Below are positions 10,530 to 22,103 of a stretch of 64,000 nucleotides of DNA, in pieces. A program made the position numbers and the translations under genes. The stretch comes from Puccinia triticina (taxonomy: Eukaryota; Basidiomycota; Pucciniomycetes; Pucciniales; Pucciniaceae). Below the pieces are notes generated by a model that made no database searches, was not told the DNA's origin, and saw nothing but the letters and a program-made list of their open reading frames with translations. The stretch's first letter is position 1, and each line of letters opens with the position of its first letter. The DNA lies in contig NC_070562.1 in assembly GCF_026914185.1 (NCBI RefSeq), positions 6,262,001 through 6,326,000 of the forward strand, read 5' to 3'.

Positions 10530-11498
10530 TGTGAGCCTGAGTCTCTATAGTGACAGCAGGACACAAGAAATGGGGGGCAATAGTTGGATTTCTTGGGATA
10601 AAGAAAATACAACTATAAGAGAGAGAGAGAAAGAGAAAAGAGAAAACAGAGCAGGATCAAGATGAAGAGAAGTACTAGGTTATTCTAGTGGGAATGCACG
10701 TCCACTGGCAATGCTACTCTTCAGAAGAGTGCTGCTAATCTGTGCTAAGAAGTGCTACAGCTTCCTCTCAGGAGGGTATCTGGATTAGATAAGTTTAATC
10801 CAGCCACAATTTTTTAGCTTCCTTCTGGATAGTCAAGGTTCTTAAAGGGAAACCTGAGGGACAGCCCTGAACCTAGATTTTGAGGCAAAGGCCAAATGAT
10901 GAGAAGGGACAGCCCTGTGATCAAGATGAAGGCAAAGGCCAGTAGATTTGGAGGGACAGCCCTGTGATCAAGAAGAAGACAAAACCAGCAGAAAAGAGAA
11001 GATCAAGCAAGACACAGAGTTGTACCTCTGAGATAAACAAGGTTCAGTGAAAGAGGTTACTTACTGTCAATATCCTAGGCGCCTGTGACGGTAGGTATAC
11101 TGGGAGTGTAGTAATCTCTTTGGTGGTGATCCTGGGGTTCTCTGGGGTGCTGTTCTGGTGTGCTGAAGTCTGTGGATCCGCCTCAGGCAAGGGGGATCCT
11201 GACTACAAAAATTTTCACAGTTTGCTTATGTAATTTACATATGTACATGTGGTTTAGTGCGCCTGGTAGCGCTGACACGTCACAACTGCGCATGCGCGCC
11301 ACAACTCAATAACTCAGGGAAGGAGTATAGTTAAAAAGAGTTGGTAAGTTGTAACTAGGGTTAAAATTACGTGAGTAAACAGAATATGAGGTCAAAACAC
11401 GGTTATCTCTTAAGATGAAAATGATATAAAGTAATTTATATGTAACAAAGGTAGAACAGGCAGCTTTTAGGTCAGCTGTGATGACTCTAAGGCTGACA
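10530..11498 (-). mobile_element. Solo LTR in element A gag
   Basis: A single 969-bp LTR (TGTGAGCC to GGCTGACA) related to, but clearly diverged from, A's own LTRs. It interrupts a reading frame that continues on both sides. The flanks, read on the minus strand, are GGTCA and AGTTA: three of five match and both differences are transitions, so the duplication has decayed. It probably formed by LTR-LTR recombination of a full element that had jumped into A. Confidence 0.82.
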
Positions 11499-13252
11499 TG
11501 ACCATTAGTTTGAAGGTCACTCATTTGATTTTCTAAAGAGGAAAGTTTGTAATACATTTTATCTTCCATTTCATCCAAATTCTTACCAAGTGAGTCCATG
11601 TTGGAATGACATTGGGATTCATTGACTAGAATGAGGTCTTGCACTCCTTCTAATTTCTCTTGAACACCTCCTAGCTTTTCTTCAAGGAGTTTTCTCAATT
11701 GTTCAAACTCACTGGAATTCACAGGAGGTCTCTCTTTGGCACAGTCTCTCATTTGATTCAGGAATTAGTCAAGCAAATGAGGCATAAATTCCTCTCTAAA
11801 GATATCAATGATGGAAACATTGAGGACTTCTCTGAAATTTTGGATACAAGATTCTAAAAGAGTTCCAGGGATTGTCTCTACAGTTCCAGAAAGTTCAGAA
11901 AGAAATTTAGAGAACAATAAATGTAATTTTTCTTCTAACAAGATAGGACCATTGTTAGACAAATCATTATTAAGATGACTAAGAAAAATTTCTCTGCTGG
12001 ATTGGCTAGAAAGATTATCAAGATCTAGACTTAAACCCATGGGAGAGGCTGAACTTATTGGTGAAAACCTCTGCCGCGGCCTCTCCCGTTGGACCTGGTC
12101 AACCTCATCAAGAACTCCCCAATGTTGATGATCCTGTGGGTATTCCCCAAGGGCGGGTTCCAGTTCCTCCCGGATCCTCTCGAGTTGTGAAAATGTGATT
12201 GATGCTGGTAATTCCCGCGCTGACCTCCCCACTGTTGATAGTGGGGTTGAGGTTGATGGTAATGCGCGTTGGGGCGCTGGTAGGGATGATGGCGCAGCGC
12301 TTGGGTCCCATCTAGCTGTGTAGAAGCTGGTGGGAGTCTCGCCATTTGCTGTTGTTGCGGAGGGGGCAGCGGCGGCATCTGATGAGCCTGGTGGTTGTAG
12401 GGGGGGCGGCATTCACGCTTGGGGCGGGTAAGGGGGGGTAGGACCCTGGTAACCGGTCTCTTGCGCTTGGTGTTGCAAAGTTTGAGGCTCTGGTGTTGGC
12501 ATAGCTACTAGAGGTTGGTGGCCTGGGTGTGGGGCTAGAGCTAGGCCTGTGTTGGTCTGCGCGGTTATTATCGGCGGTGCTCTGCGCTCGGCGTCTAGAG
12601 TCTGCTGGTATAACGTCCTCTCCAGGGCGTTGAGGTCCTCCCTGGGGATCCAGTCCTGGCTGAGAAGGATAGCTTTGTCTCTCCCATTAATGATGTCCTC
12701 TATCATCTCTTGGGTCATAGCGGCCTGAGAGAGGAGGCGCCTCAAAGCTCGTGTGCTCTGCATCTCCCAAGCTCTGACGTGAAATTTGTACTTCTCATTG
12801 AGAAGGTTTACTAGGTTCAGGATCTCCTGATCCTCCGGCATAAGCTCCATCGGCCCGGAGGAATCTTGAGGAGCCTGGTTCTGAGCTGGGGGAACCAGGG
12901 ATAGATCTGGCGGCACTCCTGGTCGTAAACCCTCTGGGTTGGTAGGCTGGGGGGAGGGATGAGCTACGACTGGAATCATCTGCTCCCTCTCTACGGGTTG
13001 CGTTACAGGCGTTGACTTGTTTGAAGCTAGTGCCAGGGATGTTTCCCTTGGATTGTACAAAGCTGGGGGAATGCCTGTGTCCGGCGGCAAAGGTTCCTCT
13101 TGAGGGAATGCGAGAAAATCCTTGTCCAATGGCGGTAAGGCCGACTCTAGCTCGCTGAAGCCTTTCCTCTGCGGCTGGGCTGAGTTGATAGCGGAGTTGT
13201 TGCTCTGCTGAGAGGTCCCTTTCATTTCTAAGATGGGGGGCATTTTTTTCAT
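11499..13252 (-). pseudogene. Element A gag, N-terminal part (ORF1 and start of ORF2)
   Basis: 13252-12413 encodes a Pro/Gln-rich protein with a helical block (MPEDQEIL to DAERRAPP). An Arg/Gly/Gln-rich stretch (12378-12055) follows in another frame after a C-homopolymer near 12405, probably an indel. ORF2 then opens in the -1 frame (MGLSLDL near 12020). It encodes long helices with heptad-like spacing, running to the solo LTR at 11498. The ORF1/ORF2 step matches elements B, C and D. Confidence 0.75.
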
Positions 13253-13640
13253 GAGTTATTATTAGTTTTTGTTTTGTTTTTTTGTTTTTTATGTTTTATT
13301 TTTCAGAAGTAAAGAAATAAAGAAAAGGAAATACCTAAAGCCTTGGCTTTTGCGGAAAGTCTGCGGCTTTTACGCGTAGTAGAAGAGACTTTCTTCTTCT
13401 TTTCTTTTGCTTTGGTTTTCGCGGTAGGTTCAGACGTCCAGTTGGCTATATTAACAGTGGCTGTGACCTTCTTGCAACGGACTTTTGGGTATGTAGTTGT
13501 AGCAATGGGCGGCCACAAAGTACTACTAATCAAGTTTCCGTTTTGCGGGGTAGCTATGATTTTATATTTGTAGTCTTCTTCCTCTGTGCTATCCTGCGAT
13601 GTTGGATCAAAGTTTTTGGTCACTATTGGCAATTATGCTT
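13253..13640 (-). pseudogene. Element A leader exon and intron
   Basis: 13632-13330 encodes a basic Lys/Ser/Thr-rich segment (KKKKVSSTTRKSRRL). A GTATTT donor-like site follows, then a T/A-rich stretch with a possible acceptor before 13225. I infer a spliced leader exon, by analogy with the better-defined leader exons of element D. The basic segment could be a nuclear localisation or RNA-binding tail. Confidence 0.45.
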
Positions 13641-14004
13641 TGGAAGGAGAGGAATCTTTTAAGCGCACTCTGATTTTTGATATCTCTTAATTTTGATCCA
13701 ACAGTACAGTGGATCCAAGTGAAGATAAGTCCGACAAAGGGATAAAAAGGTCTGCAGAAGAGTCGCAATTCTGCACTTTCACAGGTAAAGAGGACGTGAA
13801 ATTTTTTTCTTCAAGGGTTCAGTTAGGGATTTAATCAATGTAGAACCAATTTGGGATAGTTTTGAGAGAATTTCAGCGTTAGTAGTATATGTAGAAGGAA
13901 TTTTTTGTGATTTTTTCAAATTTTTATGAATTTTTGTTTGATTTAAACAGGATGATCAGTCCTTGGCTTTTAAGAAGTCTAGAAGTATGAAAATGGAGGA
14001 TATT
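13641..14004 (-). other. Element A 5' untranslated region
   Basis: AT-rich sequence between the primer-binding site and the first leader exon. There is no open frame of note. It probably holds the packaging signal and an intron. Confidence 0.45.
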
Positions 14005-14022
14005 TCCCAATGAGGCCCCCAA
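14005..14022 (-). other. Element A primer-binding site
   Basis: On the minus strand this reads TTGGGGGCCTCATTGGGA, just inside the 5' LTR end ..CTCACA. It shares TTGGGGG with the equivalent sites of elements C and D. The primer tRNA is not identified. Confidence 0.7.
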
Positions 14023-14023
14023 T

Positions 14024-14431
14024 TGTGAGCCTGTGTCTCTTATGTAACAGCAGGACACAAGGAAAGAGGGGGGAAATAGTTTGGATTTCTTGGGATAAAG
14101 AAATACAAACTGAGAGAGAGGAAGAGAAAGAGAGAGAAAAGAGAAGATCAGGCCTAGCCTTTAAGTCTTTATTAATTGATCTGGGCTATTCTCAACCTGG
14201 AAAAGTTGGATGCCAGCTGTGCCAGGCCAAAAAGAGTGCAACAGCCTCCACTCACAACAAGGAAACATTGGTGGGATTCAGGAGTAGGGTTACTACTCTG
14301 CTCTGTTTTTATAGGTCTTAACCAGAGATAAACTTTTGATCTTTTATGATTGAAAGAGTTGAAGAAATGAAGAAACAATCAAGAGCAACAGAGTTTCACT
14401 CTGGATAAGCAAGTTGACTCTAGGGCTGACA
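14024..14431 (-). repeat. 5' LTR of element A (internally deleted)
   Basis: 408 bp with intact termini. It matches the first 400 bp of the 3' LTR at about 98%, then jumps to the last 19 bp of that LTR. About 435 bp are therefore missing on the side that would hold U3. It is followed by the duplication CATAA. Confidence 0.9.
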
Positions 14432-14436
14432 CATAA

Positions 14437-15730
14437 TGACAGGGGGAAGTGGCAGCGGTACAGCTGAATTGATTGATTGGATTAAGCAGCTAGAGAAGCT
14501 CATGGATGCCAAGCCCCGCGTTGTAGACAAAGGGAAAAGTGTAGCAGCAGCAATAGAGGCCACAATGACCAAAGTCACTGCTTGCCTGGACCATCTGCTG
14601 GCATACAGCATCACTGAGACTCCTAGACCATTAGAGGTCAAGGAACAGGTGGAATGCGCTGTGGAAGCCGCAATGAGCAGGCATGTGGAGCGGCTGGAGC
14701 ACCTTATGGCTACTAGGTTGCCCGAGAGGTAGGAGCCTGAATCCAGCGACGCGGGTAGGGCTGAGGAATTGCAAAGTCAGATTGAGGAATTCAGTGAAGG
14801 CCAGTGGCACGATTTTTTGAAGCTAAATGAACGCTTCAACACTATGATGAGTCAGAGCAGATCAGAGGGGGCCAGATTGCGCACCAAGATAGCCGAGTTG
14901 GCTGAGTTGGTAAAGAGCATGGCAGTAGCCAATAACAGATCCCGCATGGCCAAGCAGCAGGGAAATGTGGATGATTCCAAAGGTGAGCGCGCATCTGTTA
15001 GTTTGGAAATCCAAAAGCAGTTGACTAATGCCATTGCAAAGTCGGACTGACCTACCTTTTCCTGAAAAGGCAAATACGACCATATGGATTTTATCCACTG
15101 GATTGATTCTGCCAAACAGCACAGTAATATCAATGATGGTGTGATAGTGCTTAAATTGCTTACCATTCTCACCAACGGAGATTGCTCTTGGTTCAAGACC
15201 ATGGAAGCCCTTCATCAGAATAAAAAATGGAGCTTCTGGCAGGCCAAAATTTGCAAGAAGTGGGGTACTTCCAGCTGGAAGCGCAATAAAGAAGACGCAT
15301 TTGACAAAGACAAGTTTGTTGCTGGGGATTCAGTGCCAGCAGACTGGGTTACCCATCAATATGATAGGATTCAGTTTTTTTTTGCCTGGGATCTTGCCAG
15401 AGTTGATCAACTTTAAGTTGCTTTGACTGATGGATGATGAGGTGGAGTTTGCCATCAAAACAGCAACGCAAGACCCCGCCGCAGATCTTAGCAAGCTTAC
15501 AAATATCTTGGAGGACATTTGCAAGAAGACGCGATTGGGTAGACGTAGGTTTACTTCAAAAGCACAAGCCCAGGATAAGCCCTCTGCAGTCTCCACAGCA
15601 AAGCCTAAGGGACAGGCTGCAGCAGGTCCAATAAAATGCTACTGATCATGTGATGAGACTGGGCACACCTCACAACAATGCCCTAAGAAGGTTAATAATG
15701 TAGCTGAGGAGGACACTCAGCGTGAGGACG
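14437..15730 (+). pseudogene. Element B gag, 3' part
   Basis: This continues the frame cut at 4459. A helical region (GTAELIDWIKQLEKLMD) is followed by a capsid-like block (YDHMDFIHWID, QAKICKKWGTSSWK) aligned by motif to those of C and D. A degenerate zinc knuckle CY*SCDETGHTSQQC has a TGA inside it and one extra residue between the first two cysteines. Further in-frame TGA codons occur around 15048-15064. The protein is inactive. Confidence 0.8.
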
Positions 15731-16390
15731 ACGGGGCAAGTGTTTACGACCCAGAGGCTCCGACCATTGGGGAAGCATCTAGTGGCGCGTTTGCAATTGG
15801 TATGCTGTTGGGAAAGAACAATCTTGTCTGCATGAGATGCTGCAACCTAGACTGTATGGTTCTCCTGACAGTGGGGCAGTAAAGTCTGTGGTGGGGAAAA
15901 GCTACCTCAAGCATTTCTGCCCGGGTTGGGAAACATTTATCTTGCCAATAGAGACAGGAAATTTTCATAGCCCTTTGGGCTCTCTTACTCCAATGGGGGT
16001 GGTCAACATTAAGCTGCAACTAAAGGATATTACAATGGTCATTTGATTTGTAGTTATGGAGAACATGTCCTTGCAGTATTTTCTAATTGGCAACAACTAC
16101 CTGGCTCATTATAAAATCTCTCTTCTTAATGCGGAGCGTAGACAGTTTCCTTTTTTCAAAAGAGTCTTTGATTTTGACCAGTCAATCAATGCAGTTATAC
16201 TGGGGGGGGGGGGGACGGGGGGTTTCCACAGGATCTACAGGATTCTTTTTAGATGAAGTTAACCAAGACGCTAAGATATTGGGTGAGTTTTCAGCCTCAC
16301 AAAAGGCTGGACTGTTTTCCACTCAAAATTACAACACCCGTGATCATTGCATGAAATAATGGTAAATCACGCCTTGTTGGAAAATTTTGA
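15731..16390 (+). pseudogene. Element B protease region
   Basis: 15837-16046 encodes a Ty3-type protease remnant with DSG in SPDSGAVKSVV, then the block matched in C and D by YLIxGN (here YFLIGNNYL, near 16075). Stops and a run of 13 G (about 16202-16214) break the frame. The linker to RT (16261-16390) is too decayed to read. Confidence 0.65.
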
Positions 16391-16847
16391 GTGCTAAATA
16401 CGTATACTACACCTGATAGATACCCAATGCCTAAGATTACAGAGTCCCTGACCAAGCTGCACAGGGCAAAATTTATCACGTGCATGGACGTGTTGAAGGG
16501 ATTCCATCAGAATGTTGTTGATGAGAAAATTTGCCGCTATCTTTGCATAATCTCTCATATGGGGGTTCAAAAATACCTGCGGATGTCTTTTGGCATTAAA
16601 AATGCGCCGTCCCACTTCCAGCAGATCATGGACACCAAGTTTCATGAGGAGCTCAGTCAGCTCTGGCTAATAGCTTAAATTGATGACCTTATTATATTCA
16701 CGGAAACATGGGAAGATCACCTTCATACGCTGTCAACAGTTTTACAAAAAATTTGCGGGATGGGGATGAAAATTTCACTCACAAAATGCTCTTTTGGATT
16801 CATAGAGCTGAAGGCTCTGGGCCACATTGTTAATGGATTGACCTTGG
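16391..16847 (+). pseudogene. Element B reverse transcriptase, N-terminal part
   Basis: Blocks seen are DRYPMPKITESL, DVLKGFHQN and SFGIKNAPSHFQQIMD. The catalytic region is damaged: a stop falls where the Y of YIDD would be (LIA*IDDLIIF near 16675-16700). The frame is cut at 16847 by a solo LTR and continues at 17325 after one CTTGG is removed. Confidence 0.85.
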
Positions 16848-17324
16848 TGTCAGAATCTGAGCTTTTAGTCCGCTCACTTTCTTTTTTCCCAGTTCCTGTT
16901 CCTGTTCCTGTTCCTGTACCTGTTCCTGTTCCAGTACCTGTTCCTTTTCCCTGTTCCAGTCCCAGTCCCAGTCCCCGTTCCCTGTTCCTGTCAAGTCCTC
17001 TGTCCCAGTTCCAGTTCCTGTCCCTGTCCCCTATCCCAGTTCCTGTCCTGTCCCCAGTTCCAGTTCCTGTCCCTGTCACTGACTTGTTACAGATGTTAGT
17101 TTATTTTGTCTTGTGTGTTACATGCTGTTAGGCCCCCTCTGGATCTTGTGCAGGGGGCTCTCTAGTTGTGTATACGTGTCCGCTCCTTGAGTATGAAATA
17201 AAACTATTGAGTCTGAGCCAAAAACACTTTAGCCCTTCCTGAGCCATCAACCTTCAGCAAAGCTCCTTGGTCAACCCCTCCTCCTCGCCTCTAAAGTTCC
17301 CCATTCAAAAGTGAAATCTCAACA
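16848..17324 (+). mobile_element. Solo LTR carrying a hexanucleotide microsatellite
   Basis: 477 bp from TGTCAGAAT to CTCAACA, with the perfect duplication CTTGG at 16843-16847 and 17325-17329. A CCTGTT-type repeat (CCTGTT, CCAGTT, CCTGTC variants) fills about 16888-17085. The right part carries an AATAAA near 17198, which suggests plus orientation. Its family is not represented elsewhere in the window. It interrupts RT of element B. Confidence 0.88.
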
Positions 17325-18041
17325 CTTGGGGGTGGATCAGGGCCAAGTGGCCGCGGTATTGATGAGACCAATACCGGTTACTGTTGAAGAGCTGCAATCC
17401 TTTTTGGGGTTTGCCAGATACTACCGGCTGCACATCAAGGACTTCAACAAGATGGCCTCGGCTCTCTACAAAATATGTAGCCCAAATGTAGCTTTTGAAA
17501 TGACTCAAGAGCAGGTGGAAACCTACAAAGACCTGCGTGTAGCGTTTACTACGGCACCATTGTTGTTTCACTCGGACCCAAAGCGACCGTATCGGCTATA
17601 TGTTGACGCCTGCATGGAGGGTCTGGGCGCGGTGCTTCATCAAATCCAAAGGGTTGGTGACCGGGAGCAAGAGGGTCCCATATGTTTTATCTCAAGGCAG
17701 CTAAAGGATCCAGAGAAGAGGTATGGAGCTTCCCAGTTAGAGTGCCTGTGTTTGGTATGGGCACTCAATAAGTTGTATTACTACTTAGATGGTTGTGTGT
17801 TTGAAGTAATTACGGACTGGATCACACTGAAATCTCTCCTTAATATGAAGCCTCCAAGCAGGCACATGTTACAATGGAAAATTTCAGTGCAGGACTGGCG
17901 CGGTTTTATGATGATTGTCCATAGGGACGGTTTGATTCATAAAAACACTGATGGTTTATTGCGCTGGGAGTTACCAAATGATGACACCAACCTGGCGTCC
18001 AAACTGGAGGAAGTGGACCGCAATTTGCCTATCATGGCCAT
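17325..18041 (+). pseudogene. Element B RT thumb and RNase H
   Basis: Open from 17311 into the next LTR. It shows LQSFLGFARYYRLH (RT end), then RNase H with [33 protein letters not shown] and NTDGLLRW. Two acidic-site neighbours are changed relative to A (CTAL to WITL, LSRW to LLRW). It is cut at 18041 by element C and resumes at 35917. Confidence 0.87.
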
Positions 18042-18222
18042 TGTCAGGCGCGGTGATGCCAAGAGTAATACTCTTCTAGCTACACCGGTGACTGTGCAGC
18101 GGTGCGGTGGTGCGCGCGGCAAAAAGCGCAGTAAAGAGTGTGAAATAACTGGGATAAGTTATTTCTAAAGACCCAAAAAATGGTTTAACGGAGGGGCCAG
18201 GAGCGCCTGGGGTGTTTAAGTG

Positions 18223-19717
18223 GGGGCATTCTAAATGCACCCCAAGTTTTTACTTCATGTACACCAACAAAAAGGGGTACACTACTGGGTAAACCAACAA
18301 AATTGGGGTATTCTTGATTAGACCCCAATATTCAAGGGGTACCCAACTGGCCACCCCAAAAACATTGGGGTACTTGCATCAAAATTCCAAAAGAGCTTAG
18401 GTATTGGGGTGCAATCCAATTTACCCCAACAGAGATGGTGTACATGAGGGGTGCACCCCAAACACACTTCTGGAGGCGGTCATTGAGGGCAGGTGGACTC
18501 CAATTGATGCCCGGTGCAGACTGATTGTTGGGGAGTTGCTACTCCCTCCTCCCCTTGGTGACTGGCACCCACCGGGCATTTAGAGGAGGTGGACTCTCCT
18601 CGGTCGCCGGTACCTACCTGTCATTGAGGGGAGTAGCAACTCCTCTCAATGACCAACCCAGACTGGTCATTGAGGGGAGTAGCAACTCCTCTTGATGACC
18701 AACCCAGACCAGTCATTGAGGGAGTTGCTACTCCTCTCAATGACCGACCCAGACCGGTCATCAAGGGGAGTAGCAACTCCTCTTGATAGCCAACCCAGAC
18801 CAGTCAGCGAGGGGAGTTTCTACTCCCTTCAAACTGGTCATCAGGGGTAGTAGCAACTCCCCTCAATGACCAATGCCAACCAATCATCAAGGGGAGTTGA
18901 TACTCCCCTCAATGACTGGTCTCATCGAGGGGAGTAGCAACTCCTCTCAATAACCAACCCAGACGGATCATGAAGGGGAGTTGCAACTCCCTTTGATTAC
19001 TGACAGAGACCAGAAATCAACTCCCCTCAATGATTGATTGGTGTTGGTCATTGAGGGGAGTAGCAGTCATTGAGGGGAGTTGCTACTCCCCTAGATGATC
19101 AGTTGGTGCTGTTCATTGAGGGGAGTTGCTACTCCCCTCAATGTGCGGTCTGTACCAGGAATCAAGGGAGTCACCTCCTCTTGATACCTGGTTTGTGCCA
19201 GTCACTGAGAGGAGGTGGTACTCCTTTCAATTACCGGTCTGTGCCGGGAATCAATGGGAGTAGCAAGCCCCCTTGCTGACCAGTCTGTGCACCCAGGCAT
19301 TGAGGGGGGTTAATGACCGGCACACCAGTGGTTGAAGGGAGTGCACAGACTGGCCAACCGGTTTCTGCGGGTCTTAGGACAAGACCGGTCTGTCCTCTTG
19401 GTGGCAAGCTGCGACCAGTGTGACAAGTTGGGCTGGGTGCCAGATATGTACATCTGGGGTGTGAAGGGGCTCACCCCTGGTATCAGATTGGAGTGCAGGG
19501 GGTTTGAACCCCAGGGTGTCATGGCCATGTACATCATAGATTTCACTTGTTTTGGGGTACCCTGTGGCTCACCCCAACTTCCATGGGGTATGAGGTGCTG
19601 TACCCCATCTTCACAGGGGTGTGTAAGTGTATACCCCAAGTGGTTTGGGGTACACATCAGCTGTATCCCTTTTCGGTGTCCATCAAGTGAAAACTTGGGG
19701 TGCATTTAGCATGCCCC
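18223..19717. mobile_element. Non-autonomous TIR element with internal palindromic satellite
   Basis: The empty site is visible in the other LTR of C (near 35000), which fixes the borders. The ends are inverted repeats over at least 40 bp (GGGGCATTCTAAATGCACCC left, GGGGCATGCTAAATGCACCC right, read inward). The left flank is GTTTAAGTG and the right flank GTGCGAGTG: six of nine match, compatible with a decayed 8-9 bp duplication. That and the long TIR suggest a MULE- or hAT-type MITE. There is no transposase. The centre is a tandem array of short hairpins. Confidence 0.87.
18480..19330. repeat. Tandem array of imperfect palindromes
   Basis: Units of roughly 45-50 bp each contain an inverted repeat of the form CATTGAGGGGAGT-AGC-AACTCCTCTCAATG, followed by a spacer like ACCAACCCAGACCGG. 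I count about fifteen degenerate units. The array lies wholly within the TIR element. Confidence 0.85.
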
Positions 19718-20651
19718 GTGCGAGTGCCCTCCGATGATCTTACAGGGCCTGCGCACAAGATGCGCAGGGGTTTTTATAGAACCTGTGACTTCTGGGGCCC
19801 AACTAAGGGTGTGTTTTGAACGTTGGAACGTTCCCAGGATAGGGGATATGCTCCCGATAAAGAAAAGGAAACAGCGGACTTACTCTTGAAGAGGGTCTGC
19901 AAAAAAAGGATGGCAAACAACTCAACAAACCAAGATTGGAACAATACAGACAAGCGACCGGGTCTGATAGACGGGGGCGGGGCTGGTATGGCAACAAGGT
20001 GGTTGGTATGAATCTGGGGAGGCTCTTACTTGCTCAAAAGCCTCCCTTTAAATATTCTTGCGGCAACCGGTAGGGTCACCGTTCTATTTTCAAATTCCTT
20101 GCGGCTTCTCGGCCCCAGGAAAGATTAGTTAAAGCAGGAGTGGTAGAGCGTTCTATTGCTCGCATTGCTCCTGTCCTTGTTACTCAACGGCAAGTATTGC
20201 TCTTCCTCGGTCCAAGGAAGAGTTCTACTCTTGGTGTTTTTTTCTTGGTTGTTCATCTTTGGCCGGGGGAGAAGCAGTAGTTTACTTCTTTACTACTCTC
20301 CTCCGGCTGTTTCCTGTAGAATGTTCTACTGTTTTTTGTTTAGTTCAGAAATAGCAAACCCGTTCTCTTGGCCTGAGAACGGGTTTTTAAACATGTTATT
20401 TTTCTTCTCTGGCCGCTGCCTGCGGCTGGAGTTTTGACAGTCTCTCCTTGACTCTATCCGTCATTTGAGGGGAAGGCTTTGTTACATATTCATTTTAGTA
20501 TGCGCGGCGCTCTGCCCCGCTATTTAGTGTTCAATAATGAATATGGTATTCATTTTATACGCGGCTCTCTGTGCTGCAATAAATATGTATAGTTAATACT
20601 TGGATATGTTAGTTAGCTGGGCTCTACCTTATTATAGTAGCCCGGCTGACA

Positions 20652-20822
20652 TTCCCTCCCACCAAGATAAGTTACTCGTAACTTATCTGAGCTATATTCG
20701 CTTAGAAACTCTGTAATTGCGTAAGTGAATAGCTCCATCTGGGATATTATTTTCTGGCAGCCATTCATCTTTACCTGCAGATTGGTTTCTGTATCTTACA
20801 AGGTACAGCCGAGTGTCTTTAC
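20652..20822 (-). pseudogene. Element C chromodomain (frameshifted)
   Basis: The minus strand encodes GKDTRLYLVRYRNQSAGKDE then WLPENNIPDG and HLRNYRVSKR, a chromodomain tail like those of A and D. It lies one frame off from the integrase, which ends in a TAG at 20823. Confidence 0.8.
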
Positions 20823-22103
20823 CTAAAACCCTCTCTTTTTTATATGTACTTTAAGTTGCTCTTTAGGAGATGGTTCTTCCATCAGTACAGGTACAGGTTT
20901 GGAAGTCGGTTCATTTTCTCTTGGAACATATCTTTCTATCAGGCTCACTGGAAACACTGGGTGTTTTCTGCTAAATTCTTCCATGAGAATTACTTCTACC
21001 ACATTTTTACCATGTAGTTTTTTAATCACAAAGGGTCCTACAAAGGCAGGTTTAAGTTTCCTCCAACCTCCCAAGTTGTTAAAATTCACAGTAGATAGAA
21101 GTACTTTTTCTCCTATACAGAATTCTGGTTCTTTATGACTCTTGTCCCAGCGCATCTCACTGTACTCAGCCGCTTCTTGTACACATTTAGCAGCATGTTT
21201 ATTTGCGGCTTCTAGCATTTGCTTAAAGTCTAAGGCCGTAGGGTGCGCCAGTGGCAATTTGTTGTTAAGAGTGTCCTTAGGTAGTCTGGGAATCCAATCC
21301 CTTTCTAGGATATATGGCGCTACTTTAGTAGTAGAGTGCTTACTAATATTATAAGCCATCTCTAGGGCAGGGAGTAAATTAACCCAGTCATGTGTATACC
21401 CATCACTGTTTTTAAATTCCAGCCCAAAGGCGCAAAACCTTTGTAGAAGATCTTCTAGTGTCTGGATCATTCTTTCTGCTAGGCCATCAGTCTGCGGGTG
21501 ATACGCGGTTGAGAAGGCTAATTTGGTACCCAACATATCATGGAGATTTCTCCAAAATTCAGACGTAAAATTTGGGTCTCTGTCACTGATAATTATTTTG
21601 GGGATACCCACATCAGCCATGATCCTGTTCCAGAATAGCATAGCTACTTCCATAGCTGTGTCATCTTTGTGATGTGGAATAAACCCAGCTCTCTTGGAAA
21701 ATCTATCTACCGCTACTAGGACTGAGTTATAAGAGAAGACTCCTCCCGGTGGTAATCCTGTCACAAAGTCCATGTTAATGATTTCCCACCTAGTTTTGGG
21801 TTCTGCTATGGTCTGCAATAATCCAAATCTTTTTCCAGTCTGTTTGTTGGCTTTTTGGCATTTTTCACAGGATTTAACGTAGGCTTTAGTTTGATTTTTC
21901 CAATCAACCCACCAGGCTGTCTGTTTAATCCTCTCCAAGTTTCTATCTTTGGAGAAGTGACCTGCGCCAGCATTGTCACGGCATTCATGCAACATATTTT
22001 TAATGTGATTTACTTTACTCATGACTATCTTACTTGAATGTCTATGTCTAAAGTATAATATGACATCTAACAGAGTAAACTGTCCTGCCTTGTATGGGGT
22101 CAA
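20823..22103 (-). pseudogene. Element C integrase
   Basis: Near full length. The HHCC zinc region includes [18 protein letters not shown] and CEKCQK. The core has [12 protein letters not shown] (D), [12 protein letters not shown] (D) and [12 protein letters not shown] (E). The GPF module is [18 protein letters not shown]. Function: strand transfer of the cDNA. It lacks only the chromodomain, which is out of frame. Upstream, a TAA and a frame break near 22100-22120 separate it from RNase H. Confidence 0.9.

Larger units (their letters stand above)
4460..14431 (-). mobile_element. Element A: Ty3/gypsy chromovirus
   Basis: The element is bounded by LTRs starting TGTGAGCC and ending GCTGACA on the plus strand. 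The flanking duplication CATAA is at 4455-4459 and 14432-14436. Order on the minus strand: 5' LTR 14024-14431, primer-binding site, leader exon, gag ORF1, ORF2, protease, RT, RNase H, integrase, chromodomain, polypurine tract, 3' LTR 4460-5944. It inserted into gag of element B. It later received a TRIM in its 3' LTR and a solo LTR in gag. Coding capacity is lost through a TAA at 8379, a frame break near 7590 and an integrase deletion. Confidence 0.93.
18042..20651 (-). repeat. 3' LTR of element C, split by a TIR element
   Basis: Without the insertion it is about 1.1 kb and matches 34821-35911 throughout. A minus-strand TATAAAAA lies near 19775. Inside the right end, 20652-20668 read on the minus strand is the polypurine tract (GGTGGGAGGGAA). 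Confidence 0.92.

Noticed and set aside
16723..17079. Gly/Thr-repeat protein on the minus strand
   Set aside because: It is only the translation of the CCTGTT-type microsatellite inside a solo LTR.
18480..19330. CRISPR-like array
   Set aside because: The units are degenerate palindromes inside a eukaryotic TIR transposon. There are no unique spacers of constant length and no cas genes.
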